Positions 43,614 through 53,531 of a DNA stretch of 64,000 bases are shown piece by piece. The notes below the pieces were generated by a model. The model did not search any database. It worked only from the letters and a program-made list of their open reading frames with translations, and was not told where the DNA came from. The DNA is taken from positions 186,001 through 250,000 of the forward strand of contig NZ_JBAHUQ010000002.1 of NCBI RefSeq assembly GCF_036689865.1, read 5' to 3'. Made by a program: the position numbers and the translations under genes. The DNA comes from Magnetococcus sp. PR-3. Lineage in GTDB: Bacteria > Pseudomonadota > Magnetococcia > Magnetococcales > Magnetococcaceae. Position 1 is the stretch's first letter. The number at the start of each line of letters is the position of its first letter.

Positions 43614-45011
43614 CTAACGCCTTTTTTTACCCTTTTCAGCAAAGGGATTTGCTCCCCCTTTGAACATCATGCGTACGGGTGTGCCATCCAGATCAAAGGC
43701 CTCCCGCAGCTGATTTTCCAGGTAGCGCTTATAACTCTCTTGCATCTTTTCAGGACGGTTGCAGAAAAACACGAAGGTGGGCGGGGATGCACTAACCTGG
43801 GAACAGTAGCGTACCTTAACGGGGCGACCACCGGCACGGGGTGGTGCTTTCTTCTGTATGGCCTGTTCCAACCAGCGATTAAGGTTGGCTGTAGAGATAC
43901 GCATACGGGTAGCTTTACGCACCTTACGGGCAGCGGGAATAAGCTTATCCACTTTTTTACCGCTTTTAGCTGACAGGAAAAAGACCGGGCAGTGGGTTAA
44001 GCGCGGAAAATGGATCGCCAAGCCTTCTTTAAACTCTTTAATAGGCTGTTGACCCGCAGGCATGGTATCCCATTTATTAACCGCAAAAACCAAACCACAG
44101 CCTGCATCTAACGCATAACTACCAATCCGTTTATCCTGGTCGGTCACACCCCGTTGAGCATCCAACACCAAAATGGCCACTTCAGCACGTTCCATGCTCT
44201 TTAACGCGGCAATGACCGCAAATTTTTCAACACGCATAGAGACGCGGCTTTTACGGCGAATACCCGCTGTATCCACCAAAATGGCAGGCTCTCCATGTTT
44301 ATCCATAATCGGCACATCAACACTATCACGTGTTGTACCGGCAATATCGGATGCCAAAACACGCTCTTCACCCACTAGGCGGTTAATGAGCGAGCTTTTA
44401 CCAGCATTTGGGCAGCCTACTACGGCCAAACGCATAGGCCCGCTCTGCCGTGCATTGTGGTCTTCTTCTAACGAGATCTCTTCGTCTTCTTGCAAGGAGA
44501 ACTCAGGCATGGCCTCGGTCATCGCCTCTAAGGTCTCTAACAGATCGCCAATACCAATACCATGCGCCGATGAAATGGGAATAATAGGATCCAAACCCAG
44601 CTCATGAAACTCATAAGAGGTCGCTTGCGACTCTTTTTTCTCCGCTTTATTGGCGGCAATAATGACCGGTTTACCACTACTACGCAGTTTATCTGCAATG
44701 GAATAATCATCGGTCAGAGGGCCAGCACCGCCATCCACCACAAAAACGATGATATCGGCTTCTTCGATGGCCAATAAGGTCTGACCACGGATCATGCCCG
44801 CCATGGTCTCCCCCGGGTCTGCCTCAAACCCACCGGTATCCACCAGAGGAAAAGCGGTATCTCCGCGTTTCATTTCACCATATTGGCGATCACGGGTTAA
44901 ACCTGGCGTATCATCCACCAGTGCGTCACGGGTACGGGTGAGTCGGTTAAACAGGGTAGATTTACCGACATTAGGTCTGCCGACCAGTGCGACGAGAGGT
45001 AGTTTGGCCAT
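43614..45011 (-). CDS. der: Ribosome-assembly GTPase Der (EngA)
   Basis: A 465-residue protein with two tandem GTPase domains and a C-terminal KH-like domain. First G domain: GRPNVGKSTLFNRL, DTGGFE, ANKAEKK. Second: GCPNAGKSSLINRL, DTAGIRRKSR, NKWDTM. The C-terminus (MFKGGANPFAEKGKKRR) is basic, as usual. It acts in 50S subunit maturation. It is the last gene of the rodZ-ispG-hisS-yfgM-bamB-der block but is separated from bamB by 402 bases with a terminator, so it probably has its own promoter. Confidence 0.96.
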   Translation of the reverse strand: MAKLPLVALVGRPNVGKSTLFNRLTRTRDALVDDTPGLTRDRQYGEMKRGDTAFPLVDTGGFEADPGETMAGMIRGQTLLAIEEADIIVFVVDGGAGPLTDDYSIADKLRSSGKPVIIAANKAEKKESQATSYEFHELGLDPIIPISSAHGIGIGDLLETLEAMTEAMPEFSLQEDEEISLEEDHNARQSGPMRLAVVGCPNAGKSSLINRLVGEERVLASDIAGTTRDSVDVPIMDKHGEPAILVDTAGIRRKSRVSMRVEKFAVIAALKSMERAEVAILVLDAQRGVTDQDKRIGSYALDAGCGLVFAVNKWDTMPAGQQPIKEFKEGLAIHFPRLTHCPVFFLSAKSGKKVDKLIPAARKVRKATRMRISTANLNRWLEQAIQKKAPPRAGGRPVKVRYCSQVSASPPTFVFFCNRPEKMQESYKRYLENQLREAFDLDGTPVRMMFKGGANPFAEKGKKRR

Positions 45012-45413
45012 GGTGTGGTCTTATCCGAAGTAACAGCTTGGGTTTGTTTGGGTGCTTAATATAGCAGAGTTTGCACAAAACGGGGTGGGCGTTTATCGGG
45101 AAAATGTGAAATCCCTAAACCCTTCAAACGATCATGGCTGTTCGAGCCATATCTTCTGTTTACCTCATGCGATACGCCACGGTCCTAGCGGTAACCCCGT
45201 TGTACACAGAAGCGATATGTAACCGGTGCCATTAAGGGAGATACCAGCGTAAAGCGGCACAGGGTCGCATGACGTTGTTCTGCAAGCGATCCCCACTGCA
45301 GCAAAGCGCATGCTCAGTGTACGTCGCAACCCCGTACCCCTACCCTTAGGGCATTAAAAAAGGGGAAAGCTGTATAGCTCCCCCCTTTTTACCGAACATA
45401 TGTTGTGCAGAAA
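45012..45413. other. Intergenic region between bamB and der
   Basis: 402 bases without a credible gene. The right end holds the bamB terminator (45355-45390). The rest shows short imperfect inverted repeats but no recognised RNA gene. The der promoter is expected near 45020-45100. Confidence 0.5.
45355..45390 (-). terminator. Terminator after bamB
   Basis: AAAAAGGGG and AGCT pair with AGCT and CCCCTTTTT with one small internal mismatch. On the minus strand the hairpin ends in six T residues, 24 bases past the bamB stop. Confidence 0.75.
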
Positions 45414-46595
45414 CTATTTCATCACGATCAAGTTGCCCTCATTGGTCCAGACCGCAAGGGTATCCCCCACCACACTCAGTGACAGAATCGGTTCCCCAAG
45501 TTGATCCAACCCATCCACACGTCCTGTCAGTGCATTGATGCGGAAAAGACGACCGGCATCATCACCCACATAGACCCCACCGGCCAGCTGAACAGGCTTG
45601 GTTAAGACACCATCACTGATCTGAGTTTTCCAGATCAACGTACCTTCACGCAGGTTCAAGGCACGAATATGCCCTTCTAAATCAGACACCACCAACTTAC
45701 CTGGTAGCACTAAGGGAGAACGAATGGCAGACATGTTATGGCGCCAAATACGTGAGCCATTGGCCGGGAACAAGGCCCGTAACTGACCCCGGTGGTTAAC
45801 CACATAGAGCTGTCCATTGGCGACAACAGGGTCAGCATCCACATCCTGCAACGTACTGAGTTCTGTACGGCGTGAAGCCAAACGCACCAGATTATCGGTC
45901 CATTTAGTTTGCCCCGTCGCGGCATTCACCGCCATAACCTCACCCGAAGAATAGCCCACCAAAATGGTATTTTTATCCAGCACCACCGGGGTGGAGGCCC
46001 CCAACAAGGTCAAAGCTTCAGGGACTGAACTATGGGTCCAACGCCGTTCACCACTCTTTGTATCAAACGCATAGGTGCGGTTATCCAGTGTGGTAATGAT
46101 CACCAAGCCTTGGTGTACCAGCGGGGCAGATACCGCTGAACTAGAGAGCACCCCACGCCAAACAACCGAGCCATTATCCCGATTAAGCGCGACCAGCTCG
46201 GCTTCTGCCGTACCAACATACAGATGCTGGCGATCAACCGCCACACCCCCACGTAGATTGACATCCAGATCCTCATGCCAGACCTTATCCCCATCCAGAC
46301 GGTTTAAACGGGCAACATCCCCATCAAAACCACTGGCATACAGACTGTCGCCATCAAAGGCAATACGGCGTGGATGCAGCAGATGTTTTTCAGGATCACC
46401 AGCAATGGCGCGATCCCACACTTCCGTCAGTCCTGTACCTTTACCTGGCATAGGTTCGGTATAGAGGGAAGCACGCTCCTCCTCTACAACCTTATCATCA
46501 CTGAACCAGTCAATGGAGTCTTCCCAAACGGAACACCCACCCAGCATCAGTGCTGTGGCCAACACAGCACCCATTCGCATCCCTGATCTGTACAT
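45414..46595 (-). CDS. bamB: Outer-membrane protein assembly lipoprotein BamB
   Basis: A 393-residue lipoprotein with signal peptide MRMGAVLATALMLGGC; the lipobox cysteine is near residue 21. It continues as a PQQ/WD-like eight-bladed propeller with repeated patterns such as YVGTAEAELVALNRDNGSVVW and YAFDTKSGERRWTHSS. It is the BamB scaffold of the beta-barrel assembly machine in the periplasm. The ATG has an AGGGAAG site. It follows the yfgM-like gene by ten bases, as in gammaproteobacteria. Confidence 0.92.
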   Translation of the reverse strand: MYRSGMRMGAVLATALMLGGCSVWEDSIDWFSDDKVVEEERASLYTEPMPGKGTGLTEVWDRAIAGDPEKHLLHPRRIAFDGDSLYASGFDGDVARLNRLDGDKVWHEDLDVNLRGGVAVDRQHLYVGTAEAELVALNRDNGSVVWRGVLSSSAVSAPLVHQGLVIITTLDNRTYAFDTKSGERRWTHSSVPEALTLLGASTPVVLDKNTILVGYSSGEVMAVNAATGQTKWTDNLVRLASRRTELSTLQDVDADPVVANGQLYVVNHRGQLRALFPANGSRIWRHNMSAIRSPLVLPGKLVVSDLEGHIRALNLREGTLIWKTQISDGVLTKPVQLAGGVYVGDDAGRLFRINALTGRVDGLDQLGEPILSLSVVGDTLAVWTNEGNLIVMK

Positions 46596-46605
46596 GATCG
46601 CTTCC

Positions 46606-47307
46606 CTACTCTACTTTGGCAGGCTGAACCATTTGCGCTTCTTTAACGGCATCCATACCGCCCAGACGCACCATACGCTCCATCAATCGTTGTGAGAGTG
46701 TCATGGCAGGTGTGTACTGCATCGCTTTTTGATAATGGGCCAGTGCCTGTTTATTCTCACCGGCAACCTGAGCAATCAGACCGCGCATCTCATAAGCATG
46801 GGCCGAATATGCGGAAGGATCCTTAATAGCATCCAGATACGCCATAGCACGCTCAGGTGTTTTAGAGAGCACATAAGCGGCATTCAAACGGGCCAGATCA
46901 CTTAATGGTGCGCGATCGGCCTTGGCAATCATGCCATCCAAAGTTTGAATAGCAGCGTCATTATCGCCTTTTTCCACCAACATACGGGCTTCTGCCAAAT
47001 GGCTTAAAAGACCGTAGCCGTGATCTCCATGTTTGCTCTGTAAACGCTTGAGGGCACTGTCGGCTTGTGCTGCATTATTGCTTTGCAGCGCATTCACCGC
47101 CTTCAAATACTGGTCTGAAGCATCATGATCCAACGAGCGGTAGTAATCCTTCACCCCAACAAAAATGGCCAAGGCGGCAAAAAAGGCGACAAAACCGCCC
47201 ACAATCCAGACCTTGTAGTTCTCCCACAATCGGCGAAGGCGCTCCTCCGCTAACTGTTCATCGACTTCCTGAAATACCAGATCCTGGTTATGGTCATCAT
47301 GGGCCAC
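46606..47307 (-). CDS. YfgM-like tetratricopeptide membrane protein
   Basis: A 233-residue protein with a cytoplasmic acidic start (DLVFQEVDEQLAEERLRRLWENY), one membrane helix (VWIVGGFVAFFAALAIFVGV) and a periplasmic TPR-like helical domain. In E. coli YfgM associates with the SecYEG/PpiD translocon and periplasmic chaperones. The position between hisS and bamB matches the E. coli gene order. Pairwise identity was not measured, so the call rests on topology and context. Confidence 0.83.
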   Translation of the reverse strand: MAHDDHNQDLVFQEVDEQLAEERLRRLWENYKVWIVGGFVAFFAALAIFVGVKDYYRSLDHDASDQYLKAVNALQSNNAAQADSALKRLQSKHGDHGYGLLSHLAEARMLVEKGDNDAAIQTLDGMIAKADRAPLSDLARLNAAYVLSKTPERAMAYLDAIKDPSAYSAHAYEMRGLIAQVAGENKQALAHYQKAMQYTPAMTLSQRLMERMVRLGGMDAVKEAQMVQPAKVE

Positions 47308-47422
47308 GTTGTTTGCTCCACATCAAAGATTCTGTACCGAACGACATACGGCACGAAAAAACCGTGTTATTAAGCATGATCCAGTTTGTATGAATCACTC
47401 TGGATCTTGGTCACCAGCGTTA

Positions 47423-48661
47423 TTACGACGCCTGTAGCTTGGCCAGTGCAACATCCCAATCCACAGTCTGTTGCTCACCTTCAGCCATATTTTTCAAGAC
47501 CACTTGCTGATTTTGAGCTTCGGTCTCTCCCACAATGGCACACCAAGCGGCCTGGGAACGCCCTGCTTTTTTCATTTGGCTCTTCATAGAACCACCTTGC
47601 AGATTGATTTCAACCTGCAAGCCAGCACTACGTACTTTCTCCGCAAAACCAAAAGCTGCGGTATCTGCACCCAATGAAACCACATAGAGCGCTGGAACAG
47701 GGGCCTCTACAGCCGCTTCATCCATCAGCAGCGCCAACCGTTCCAGACCCATGGCAAAACCGATTGCCGGGGTTGCCTTACCCCCCATTTCGGTCACCAA
47801 GCCATCATAGCGGCCACCCGCGGCGACAGCATTTTGGGCACCCAGTGCATTGGTGGTCACCTCAAAAGCCGTACGGGTATAGTAGTCCAGGCCACGTACC
47901 ATCATGGGGTTAATATGATAAGGCAGATCCAGAGCATTCAAGTGGCCAGTCAAACCCGTAAAGTGATCCTGGCACCCCTGGCAGAGGTGATCCAACATCT
48001 TGGGGGCCTCTTTTGCAATGGCTTTACAGCTCTCTACCTTACAATCCAACACCCGTAAGGGGTTCCGCTCCAGACGGTTTTGGCAGTTGCCACACAACGC
48101 CTCAGCCTGTGCTTGCAGGTGGGTGATCAATTTTTCCCGATAGGCTGGCCGACACTCTGGGCACCCTAACGAGTTGATCTCCAACTGTAACTTGCCAGAT
48201 AAACCAATCTGCTCCAAGGCCCGTAATACCATGGCCATCATTTCAGCATCAGCCAGCGGCCCTTCCGGACCAAACAGCTCGGCGCCCGCTTGATGAAATT
48301 GGCGATAACGCCCTTTTTGTGGACGCTCATAACGGAACATAGGGCCGACATAGTAGGATTTCCAAGGTAGTTGGCGATCCAGACTATTGTTGATAAAACT
48401 ACGGACCACAGAGGCGGTTCCTTCAGGGCGTAGCGCTAGGGACTCCCCACCACGATCCTCAAAGGTGTACATCTCTTTTTCAACAATATCGGTTGTCTCA
48501 CCCACTGCACGGGCAAACAGCTCTGTTTTTTCAAAAATGGGAATCCGTATCTCACCAAAGCCATACTGGCCAAACACACGACGTAAGGTGGATTCAATAA
48601 ACTGCCAGCGGACACTCTCATCGGGCATGATATCCCGTACGCCGCGAACTGGTTTGATCAT
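47423..48661 (-). CDS. hisS: Histidyl-tRNA synthetase
   Basis: A 412-residue class II aminoacyl-tRNA synthetase. Motif 2 reads [19 protein letters not shown], the histidine-specific segment is [15 protein letters not shown], and motif 3 is [14 protein letters not shown]; the C-terminal anticodon-binding domain ends the protein. The start overlaps the ispG stop by ATGA, implying coupled translation. Confidence 0.97.
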   Translation of the reverse strand: MIKPVRGVRDIMPDESVRWQFIESTLRRVFGQYGFGEIRIPIFEKTELFARAVGETTDIVEKEMYTFEDRGGESLALRPEGTASVVRSFINNSLDRQLPWKSYYVGPMFRYERPQKGRYRQFHQAGAELFGPEGPLADAEMMAMVLRALEQIGLSGKLQLEINSLGCPECRPAYREKLITHLQAQAEALCGNCQNRLERNPLRVLDCKVESCKAIAKEAPKMLDHLCQGCQDHFTGLTGHLNALDLPYHINPMMVRGLDYYTRTAFEVTTNALGAQNAVAAGGRYDGLVTEMGGKATPAIGFAMGLERLALLMDEAAVEAPVPALYVVSLGADTAAFGFAEKVRSAGLQVEINLQGGSMKSQMKKAGRSQAAWCAIVGETEAQNQQVVLKNMAEGEQQTVDWDVALAKLQAS

Positions 48662-49782
48662 AACTTCTTTTCCGCTTCTTCTTTTTCTTTGGCTTCTCGC
48701 ATCTGTTTAGCAATGGCTTCTACTTGCGCCACAACTGACTCCACCAGATCCTCATCACCACGTTTACCCATGGTCTCACCATGATGGTACATCAAGTTTT
48801 CACCCTGAGCGCCCACCACACCAACCATCGTCTCCTTAGCCTCACCCGGACCATTAACCACACAGCCAATAACCGACAGCGAAACGGGTTCACGAATATG
48901 GGCCAGTCGTTTTTCCAACTGCGCCACCACATCGATCACCTGAAACTCCTGACGGGCACAGGTAGGGCAAGAGATAATATTGACACCCAAACTGCGCAGA
49001 CCCAGAGATTTGAGAATATCAAAACCAACTTTGATCTCCTCGACCGGATCTGCCGAAAGGGAAACCCGCAGAGTATCGCCGATTCCCTCTGCAAGCAACA
49101 GCCCAAGACCAATCGCAGACTTTACCGAGCCACTGCGCATTCCACCAGCTTCCGTTATGCCCAAGTGCAGGGGATAATCCACCTGGGTTGCCAGTTGCCG
49201 GTAAGCCATGACGGTCATCCCTACATCACTGGCTTTAAGGCTGATTTTAATCTCTGGATAGTTCAGATCTTCTAGTACACGTATATGGTGCAGGGCGGAC
49301 TCAACCATGGCATCGGCACAAGGCTCACGGTATTTATCCAACAGATGTTTTTCCAGCGAACCTGCATTGACCCCAATACGTATGGGCACGTGCCGTTCAC
49401 GGGCCGCCGCCACAACCTCCCTCACCCGTGCATCACTACCAATATTACCGGGATTGATCCGTAAACAGTGAATACCATTTTCCAAGGCCTTTAAAGCCAG
49501 GCGGTGGTCAAAATGGATATCCGCAATCAAAGGGATGGGGGATTGTGCCACAAGATCTTTTACAGCATTGGCCGATTCCATATCCGGGCAGGAGACCCGA
49601 ACCATATCCGCACCTGCCTCAGCAATGGCGTTAATTTGGGCCAGGGTAGCGGCGATATCACGGGTATCGGTATTGGTCATGGACTGTACCGAAATGGGGG
49701 CATCTCCCCCAACCTGTACAGAACCGACCTGAACTGGGCGTGTTTGACGTCTGGGTGCGACCAAAGAGACGGTATGGGCCAT
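48658..49782 (-). CDS. ispG: 4-hydroxy-3-methylbut-2-enyl-diphosphate synthase IspG (GcpE)
   Basis: A 374-residue iron-sulfur enzyme of the MEP isoprenoid pathway. The N-terminal TIM barrel ([42 protein letters not shown]) is followed by the cluster-binding C-terminal domain with [12 protein letters not shown] and [12 protein letters not shown] cysteines. It converts MEcPP to HMBPP. It is 21 bases after rodZ and overlaps hisS, as in the E. coli block. Confidence 0.96.
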   Translation of the reverse strand: MAHTVSLVAPRRQTRPVQVGSVQVGGDAPISVQSMTNTDTRDIAATLAQINAIAEAGADMVRVSCPDMESANAVKDLVAQSPIPLIADIHFDHRLALKALENGIHCLRINPGNIGSDARVREVVAAARERHVPIRIGVNAGSLEKHLLDKYREPCADAMVESALHHIRVLEDLNYPEIKISLKASDVGMTVMAYRQLATQVDYPLHLGITEAGGMRSGSVKSAIGLGLLLAEGIGDTLRVSLSADPVEEIKVGFDILKSLGLRSLGVNIISCPTCARQEFQVIDVVAQLEKRLAHIREPVSLSVIGCVVNGPGEAKETMVGVVGAQGENLMYHHGETMGKRGDEDLVESVVAQVEAIAKQMREAKEKEEAEKKL

Positions 49783-49803
49783 GATGATGCCAGTTCCTGT
49801 GGG

Positions 49804-51429
49804 TTAACGTGACTGACGTTCCCGCTCATAGCGGGCCAACAGTGCGTTGGGGTCGAGATTGAGCTTACGAATCAATGTGCCACGACGACCCAAAGGAGGA
49901 ATACGGCGCCCATGCACGGTAAAACTGATGCTACCGGCATCACCAATCCGCACATAATAGGGGCCCCCTTGATTGGGCACCTCATATTGACTGCCTGGGT
50001 TGATAAAGAGTTCGCGCTTATACCCTTTACCATTATAGACCCGTACCCATACCCGACGTGCCGCATGCATGATTACATCATACTGAGCGATGGCAGCCTG
50101 ACGGATTGATGTATTGGGTGTGCGTACTTGCCGTACAGTTTGCGGTGTTTGACGGGTTGGTTTATTGGGGGCAAAGACACCATCCAGTGGATTGTAAGCC
50201 TCCTGCTGAAACAGGGTGGCTAAACCAGCCAGTTCATCATCAGAGGTGCGGTTGGGTTTAAAGACCACCTCTGAAGCCAAAGCGGCTTGGGCTTGGCGGG
50301 CCACTTGGGCTTGACGGGCCTGCTCGGCTTGGCGGGCCTGTTCAGCTTGGCGGGCCACTTGGGCTTGACGGGCCTGCTCGGCTTGGCGGGCCTGTTCAGC
50401 TTGGCGGGCCGCTTGGGCTTGGCGGGCCTGCTCGACTTGGCGGGCCTGTTCAGCTTGGCGAGCCGCTTGGGCTTTTAGGCGAGCCTCTTTCTCTTTGGTA
50501 CGACGTACCTGTTCTGCACGGGCACGGCGGGCCTCTTCCTGTTTAAGACGCTTGGCTTCAGCCAGACGATTCTGTTTGATCAGGCGGGCCTGTTCCAAGC
50601 GGGCTTGCTCTGCCAGTCGGGCCTGTTCGGCACGACGCGCTTCTTCCGCACGCTGCGCTTCCGCCTGAATACGTTTTTCCTCAGCAGCCGCTTGCTCTCT
50701 CTTGAGGTTCTCCATGGAAGCGTTATCAACTTCTGTTTCTTGTGGTGGCGTCATGGTAATGGAACGCTCCCCCACCAAAACCGGCACTGGAGCAGGTTTG
50801 ACACCTTCACCTAATGCCTCCATTGGCTCAGGTTCAGCCATGGCCTCCATGGGTTCAAGCTCTTCATCCCCATTAACCGGCATCGCTTCACTTTGATCCA
50901 GCGCTTCCGTACGGGCCAGTTGCGCTTCATCACTCTCTTGCTCAGCTACGCGGGAGGAGACCGGTGCGGGGACGGCAACCGGAGGATCCTGCGGCTGGGC
51001 ATTCATCCACTCATAGCCACCAAACAGACCCCCTAAAACCACCAGGGTTGCCATAATCAGCCAGCGTCCTGGATGGGTACGGCTGGTCTCCGTGGGGGGG
51101 GCAAAATACTCTGTGGCCAGACCATCATTATGGTTGGTTAACCCATCGCTAAAGCGCTTCATCATTAACGCTTCATCCAAGCCCAGATAGCGTATATAGA
51201 TACGCATAAAACCGATGGCAAAGGTTTGCCCCGGTAAGGACTCAGCATCCCCGCTCTCAAGAGAGACCAGGTGAGAATCACGAATGCGGGTTGCGCGGTG
51301 GGCCTCTTCAATGGAGAGACCACGAGCTTCACGAGCTTGCCGTAGTTCCGCACCCAACTGCTGTAACGGCTGGCCAGCTAGACGACCGCCCTCCCCGGCT
51401 CCATCCTTGGAATAGGCTTCCTGCTCCAT
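49804..51429 (-). CDS. rodZ: RodZ-like cytoskeletal/cell-shape protein
   Basis: A 541-residue protein. Residues ~28-100 are a helix-turn-helix domain of the RodZ type (LGAELRQAREARGLSIEEAH; IRDSHLVSLESGD). A single membrane helix follows (WLIMATLVVLGGLFGGYEW, ~145). A long periplasmic Glu/Ala/Gln/Arg coiled coil (~240-395) carries three nearly perfect copies of an 18-residue unit RQAEQARQAEQARQAQVA. The C-terminal DUF4115 domain (RRVWVRVYNGKGYKRELF; YYVRIGDAGSISFTVHG) ends the chain. RodZ tethers MreB to the membrane and links it to wall synthesis. The coiled coil makes it ~200 residues longer than E. coli RodZ. Confidence 0.87.
   Translation of the reverse strand: MEQEAYSKDGAGEGGRLAGQPLQQLGAELRQAREARGLSIEEAHRATRIRDSHLVSLESGDAESLPGQTFAIGFMRIYIRYLGLDEALMMKRFSDGLTNHNDGLATEYFAPPTETSRTHPGRWLIMATLVVLGGLFGGYEWMNAQPQDPPVAVPAPVSSRVAEQESDEAQLARTEALDQSEAMPVNGDEELEPMEAMAEPEPMEALGEGVKPAPVPVLVGERSITMTPPQETEVDNASMENLKREQAAAEEKRIQAEAQRAEEARRAEQARLAEQARLEQARLIKQNRLAEAKRLKQEEARRARAEQVRRTKEKEARLKAQAARQAEQARQVEQARQAQAARQAEQARQAEQARQAQVARQAEQARQAEQARQAQVARQAQAALASEVVFKPNRTSDDELAGLATLFQQEAYNPLDGVFAPNKPTRQTPQTVRQVRTPNTSIRQAAIAQYDVIMHAARRVWVRVYNGKGYKRELFINPGSQYEVPNQGGPYYVRIGDAGSISFTVHGRRIPPLGRRGTLIRKLNLDPNALLARYERERQSR
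50292..50475 (-). repeat. 54-bp tandem repeat inside rodZ
   Basis: Three consecutive 54-base units (50292-50345, 50346-50399, 50400-50453) and a partial fourth. Units one and two are identical by eye and unit three differs at a few bases. Each codes for 18 residues of coiled coil, so copy-number change would keep the frame and alter coil length. Confidence 0.9.
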
Positions 51430-51661
51430 CTAATGTACTCCACTTACTCTATATTTGACGCTTTTCAACACGTTTAAGCATCTGACGTCTACTCAGTCAC
51501 AGAACACCCACTCCTGCATGGCCAAACCCGACGGGCGACAATGACTCCACCACGGATCACCATCAGGATCATGGATGGTCTATCCCACAGGCTTACCACT
51601 AAGCCACCCAGCCTAAACCCATTTATGGTTTGACCAGGGAAGAAATTCTATGCTTCACAAA

Positions 51662-51687
51662 CCTCTTTACATTTGAAAATAAAGAGG
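51662..51687 (-). terminator. Possible terminator after nadE
   Basis: CCTCTTT pairs with AAAGAGG around a 12-base AT-rich loop immediately past the nadE stop, and the minus strand continues with TTTGTG. The stem is short and the T tract weak. Confidence 0.45.
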
Positions 51688-51690
51688 ATT

Positions 51691-53424
51691 TTATTTCACC
51701 TTAAACCCATTGGTCAGGGGATAACGGCGGGCTTTACCAAAGTTACGGTTCACAATCCGTACCCCAGGGGGGGCCTGACGCCGCTTATATTCATTGCGAT
51801 CAACCATGGCAATAACCCGTGCAGCCTCGGCCCGATCGACACCCGCAGCCACGATCTCATCCAGCCCCTGTTCCAACTCCACATAACGATGCAGGATTGT
51901 GTCCAAAATATCGTAAGCAGGAAGGGAGTCTGTATCTTTCTGATCCGGGCGTAGTTCGGCTGAGGGGGGCTTATCGATAATGTTTTGGGGAATCGGCAAC
52001 GGCTTGCCCGCCAGACGGGCCTGTTCATTACGCCATTCGCAAAGCTCAAATACTTTCAATTTGAGCAGATCTTTCAAAACCGAATAGCCACCTGCCATAT
52101 CACCATACAGTGTGGCATAGCCCACACTCATTTCACTCTTATTACCGGTGGTGAGCAATAAGGTCCCTTTTTTATTCGAAATCGCCATCAACAGAGTGCC
52201 ACGAATACGGGGTTGTATGTTCTCTTCGGTCACATCTTCCGGTAGACCCGCAAATTCTTCGGAGAGTGTCTGTTTAAACAGCTCAAAGAGCGGCCCAATG
52301 GTCAGGTTACCTAGCTGAACACCCAGGTTGGCCGCACACACCTCCGCATCAGAGAGGGATTCCCCACTGGTAAATTCCGAGGGCATCATCACCGTCTCTA
52401 CCGCATCTGCCCCCAAAGCATCCACCGCAACCGCGGCAGTAAGGGCCGAGTCCACCCCACCAGAGAGACCCAATACCACCCCACGGAACCCATTTTTACG
52501 CACATAGTCGTGGAGGCCCACCTTCATGGCTTCATATATTTCCGCCAAGGGATCCATGGCCGGTTCTACATCAGCACCATGCTCACGGGGTGCTCGCCAA
52601 TCCCCCCCCTCAACCGGTGCGGTCAGCCGTACGGGACCTTCATCAATGCCATGAACGGGCACCCAAGCCACCGGGTTTTCTCCATCCCAACGCACCCGCA
52701 TTAAGCGTAGTTCTTCACTAAAAAAGCGACAACGTTCTTGCAATTGGCCGGTATGGTCCATGGCAAATGAACCCCCATCAAAAACCAGTTCATCCTGGCC
52801 ACCCACCAGATTAACGTAGAGCACCGGTAGGCCAGTTTCGTTGACCCGATCCCGAATAACCTGCTCCCGATCCTGCCATTTGCCCACCCGGTAGGGGGAA
52901 GCATTCAGATTAATGATCAACTTGGCGCCCTGTTTGGCCAGTGCCGCCGCGGGACCATTAACCTGCCAGATATCTTCACAGATATTGACACCCATGGGGA
53001 TATCCCGATAGGTAAAGCTCTTTACCTCTACCGCGGGCTCAAAATAGCGCCGTTCATCAAACACCCCATAATTGGGAAGTGCCTGTTTAATACAGAGCTG
53101 GGTTTCACGTCCTTGCTCTACCAGGGCTGCCGCATTCCACAGTTCACCGGTTTCACTGAGACGGGGAGCACCATACAGGGCATCAATACCAATCTCCCCA
53201 AAGGCATCCTTCAACACCATTTCTTCTTGCTCTATACTTTTAAGAAACAAAGGCTTATGAAGAAGATCTTCTGGCGGATAACCGGTCAGTGACAGCTCAG
53301 GAAAGAGCACCAACTGAGCCCCCATGCGTCGGGCATGTCGAGCAGCTGAGATCATGGCCTGCCGGTTTTTTTCTAATGCACCCACATGGGTATTGATCTG
53401 TGCAATGGCTAATGTGAATTCCAT
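51691..53424 (-). CDS. nadE: Glutamine-dependent NAD+ synthetase
   Basis: A 577-residue two-domain enzyme. The N-terminal nitrilase-type glutaminase has LFPELSLTGYPPEDLL (Glu) and MGVNICEDIW (nucleophilic Cys). The C-terminal NAD synthetase has the ATP loop VLGLSGGVDSALTAAVAV, followed by NKSEMSVGYATLYGDMAGG and the IIDKPPSAELRPDQKD loop. It amidates deamido-NAD using glutamine-derived ammonia. The ATG at 53424 has a GGGAGG site; the longer frame to 53481 does not. It is divergent from hisC. Confidence 0.95.
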   Translation of the reverse strand: MEFTLAIAQINTHVGALEKNRQAMISAARHARRMGAQLVLFPELSLTGYPPEDLLHKPLFLKSIEQEEMVLKDAFGEIGIDALYGAPRLSETGELWNAAALVEQGRETQLCIKQALPNYGVFDERRYFEPAVEVKSFTYRDIPMGVNICEDIWQVNGPAAALAKQGAKLIINLNASPYRVGKWQDREQVIRDRVNETGLPVLYVNLVGGQDELVFDGGSFAMDHTGQLQERCRFFSEELRLMRVRWDGENPVAWVPVHGIDEGPVRLTAPVEGGDWRAPREHGADVEPAMDPLAEIYEAMKVGLHDYVRKNGFRGVVLGLSGGVDSALTAAVAVDALGADAVETVMMPSEFTSGESLSDAEVCAANLGVQLGNLTIGPLFELFKQTLSEEFAGLPEDVTEENIQPRIRGTLLMAISNKKGTLLLTTGNKSEMSVGYATLYGDMAGGYSVLKDLLKLKVFELCEWRNEQARLAGKPLPIPQNIIDKPPSAELRPDQKDTDSLPAYDILDTILHRYVELEQGLDEIVAAGVDRAEAARVIAMVDRNEYKRRQAPPGVRIVNRNFGKARRYPLTNGFKVK

Positions 53425-53531
53425 ACTGCCTCCCAATTGGTTAAACTTACCCATTTTAACCCCTGGCCTACCGTTTTCCAACGGTACGCGGACAGGGGTT
53501 AACAGAATCTATGGATGAATGGGAAGCAAAC

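Noticed and set aside
50292-50475. CRISPR array.
   Set aside because: The repeats are contiguous without spacers and code in frame for the RodZ coiled coil.
50287-50478. Hydrophobic LAGL-repeat frame opposite the rodZ repeats.
   Set aside because: A shadow of the 54-bp repeats on the other strand; it has no start signal.
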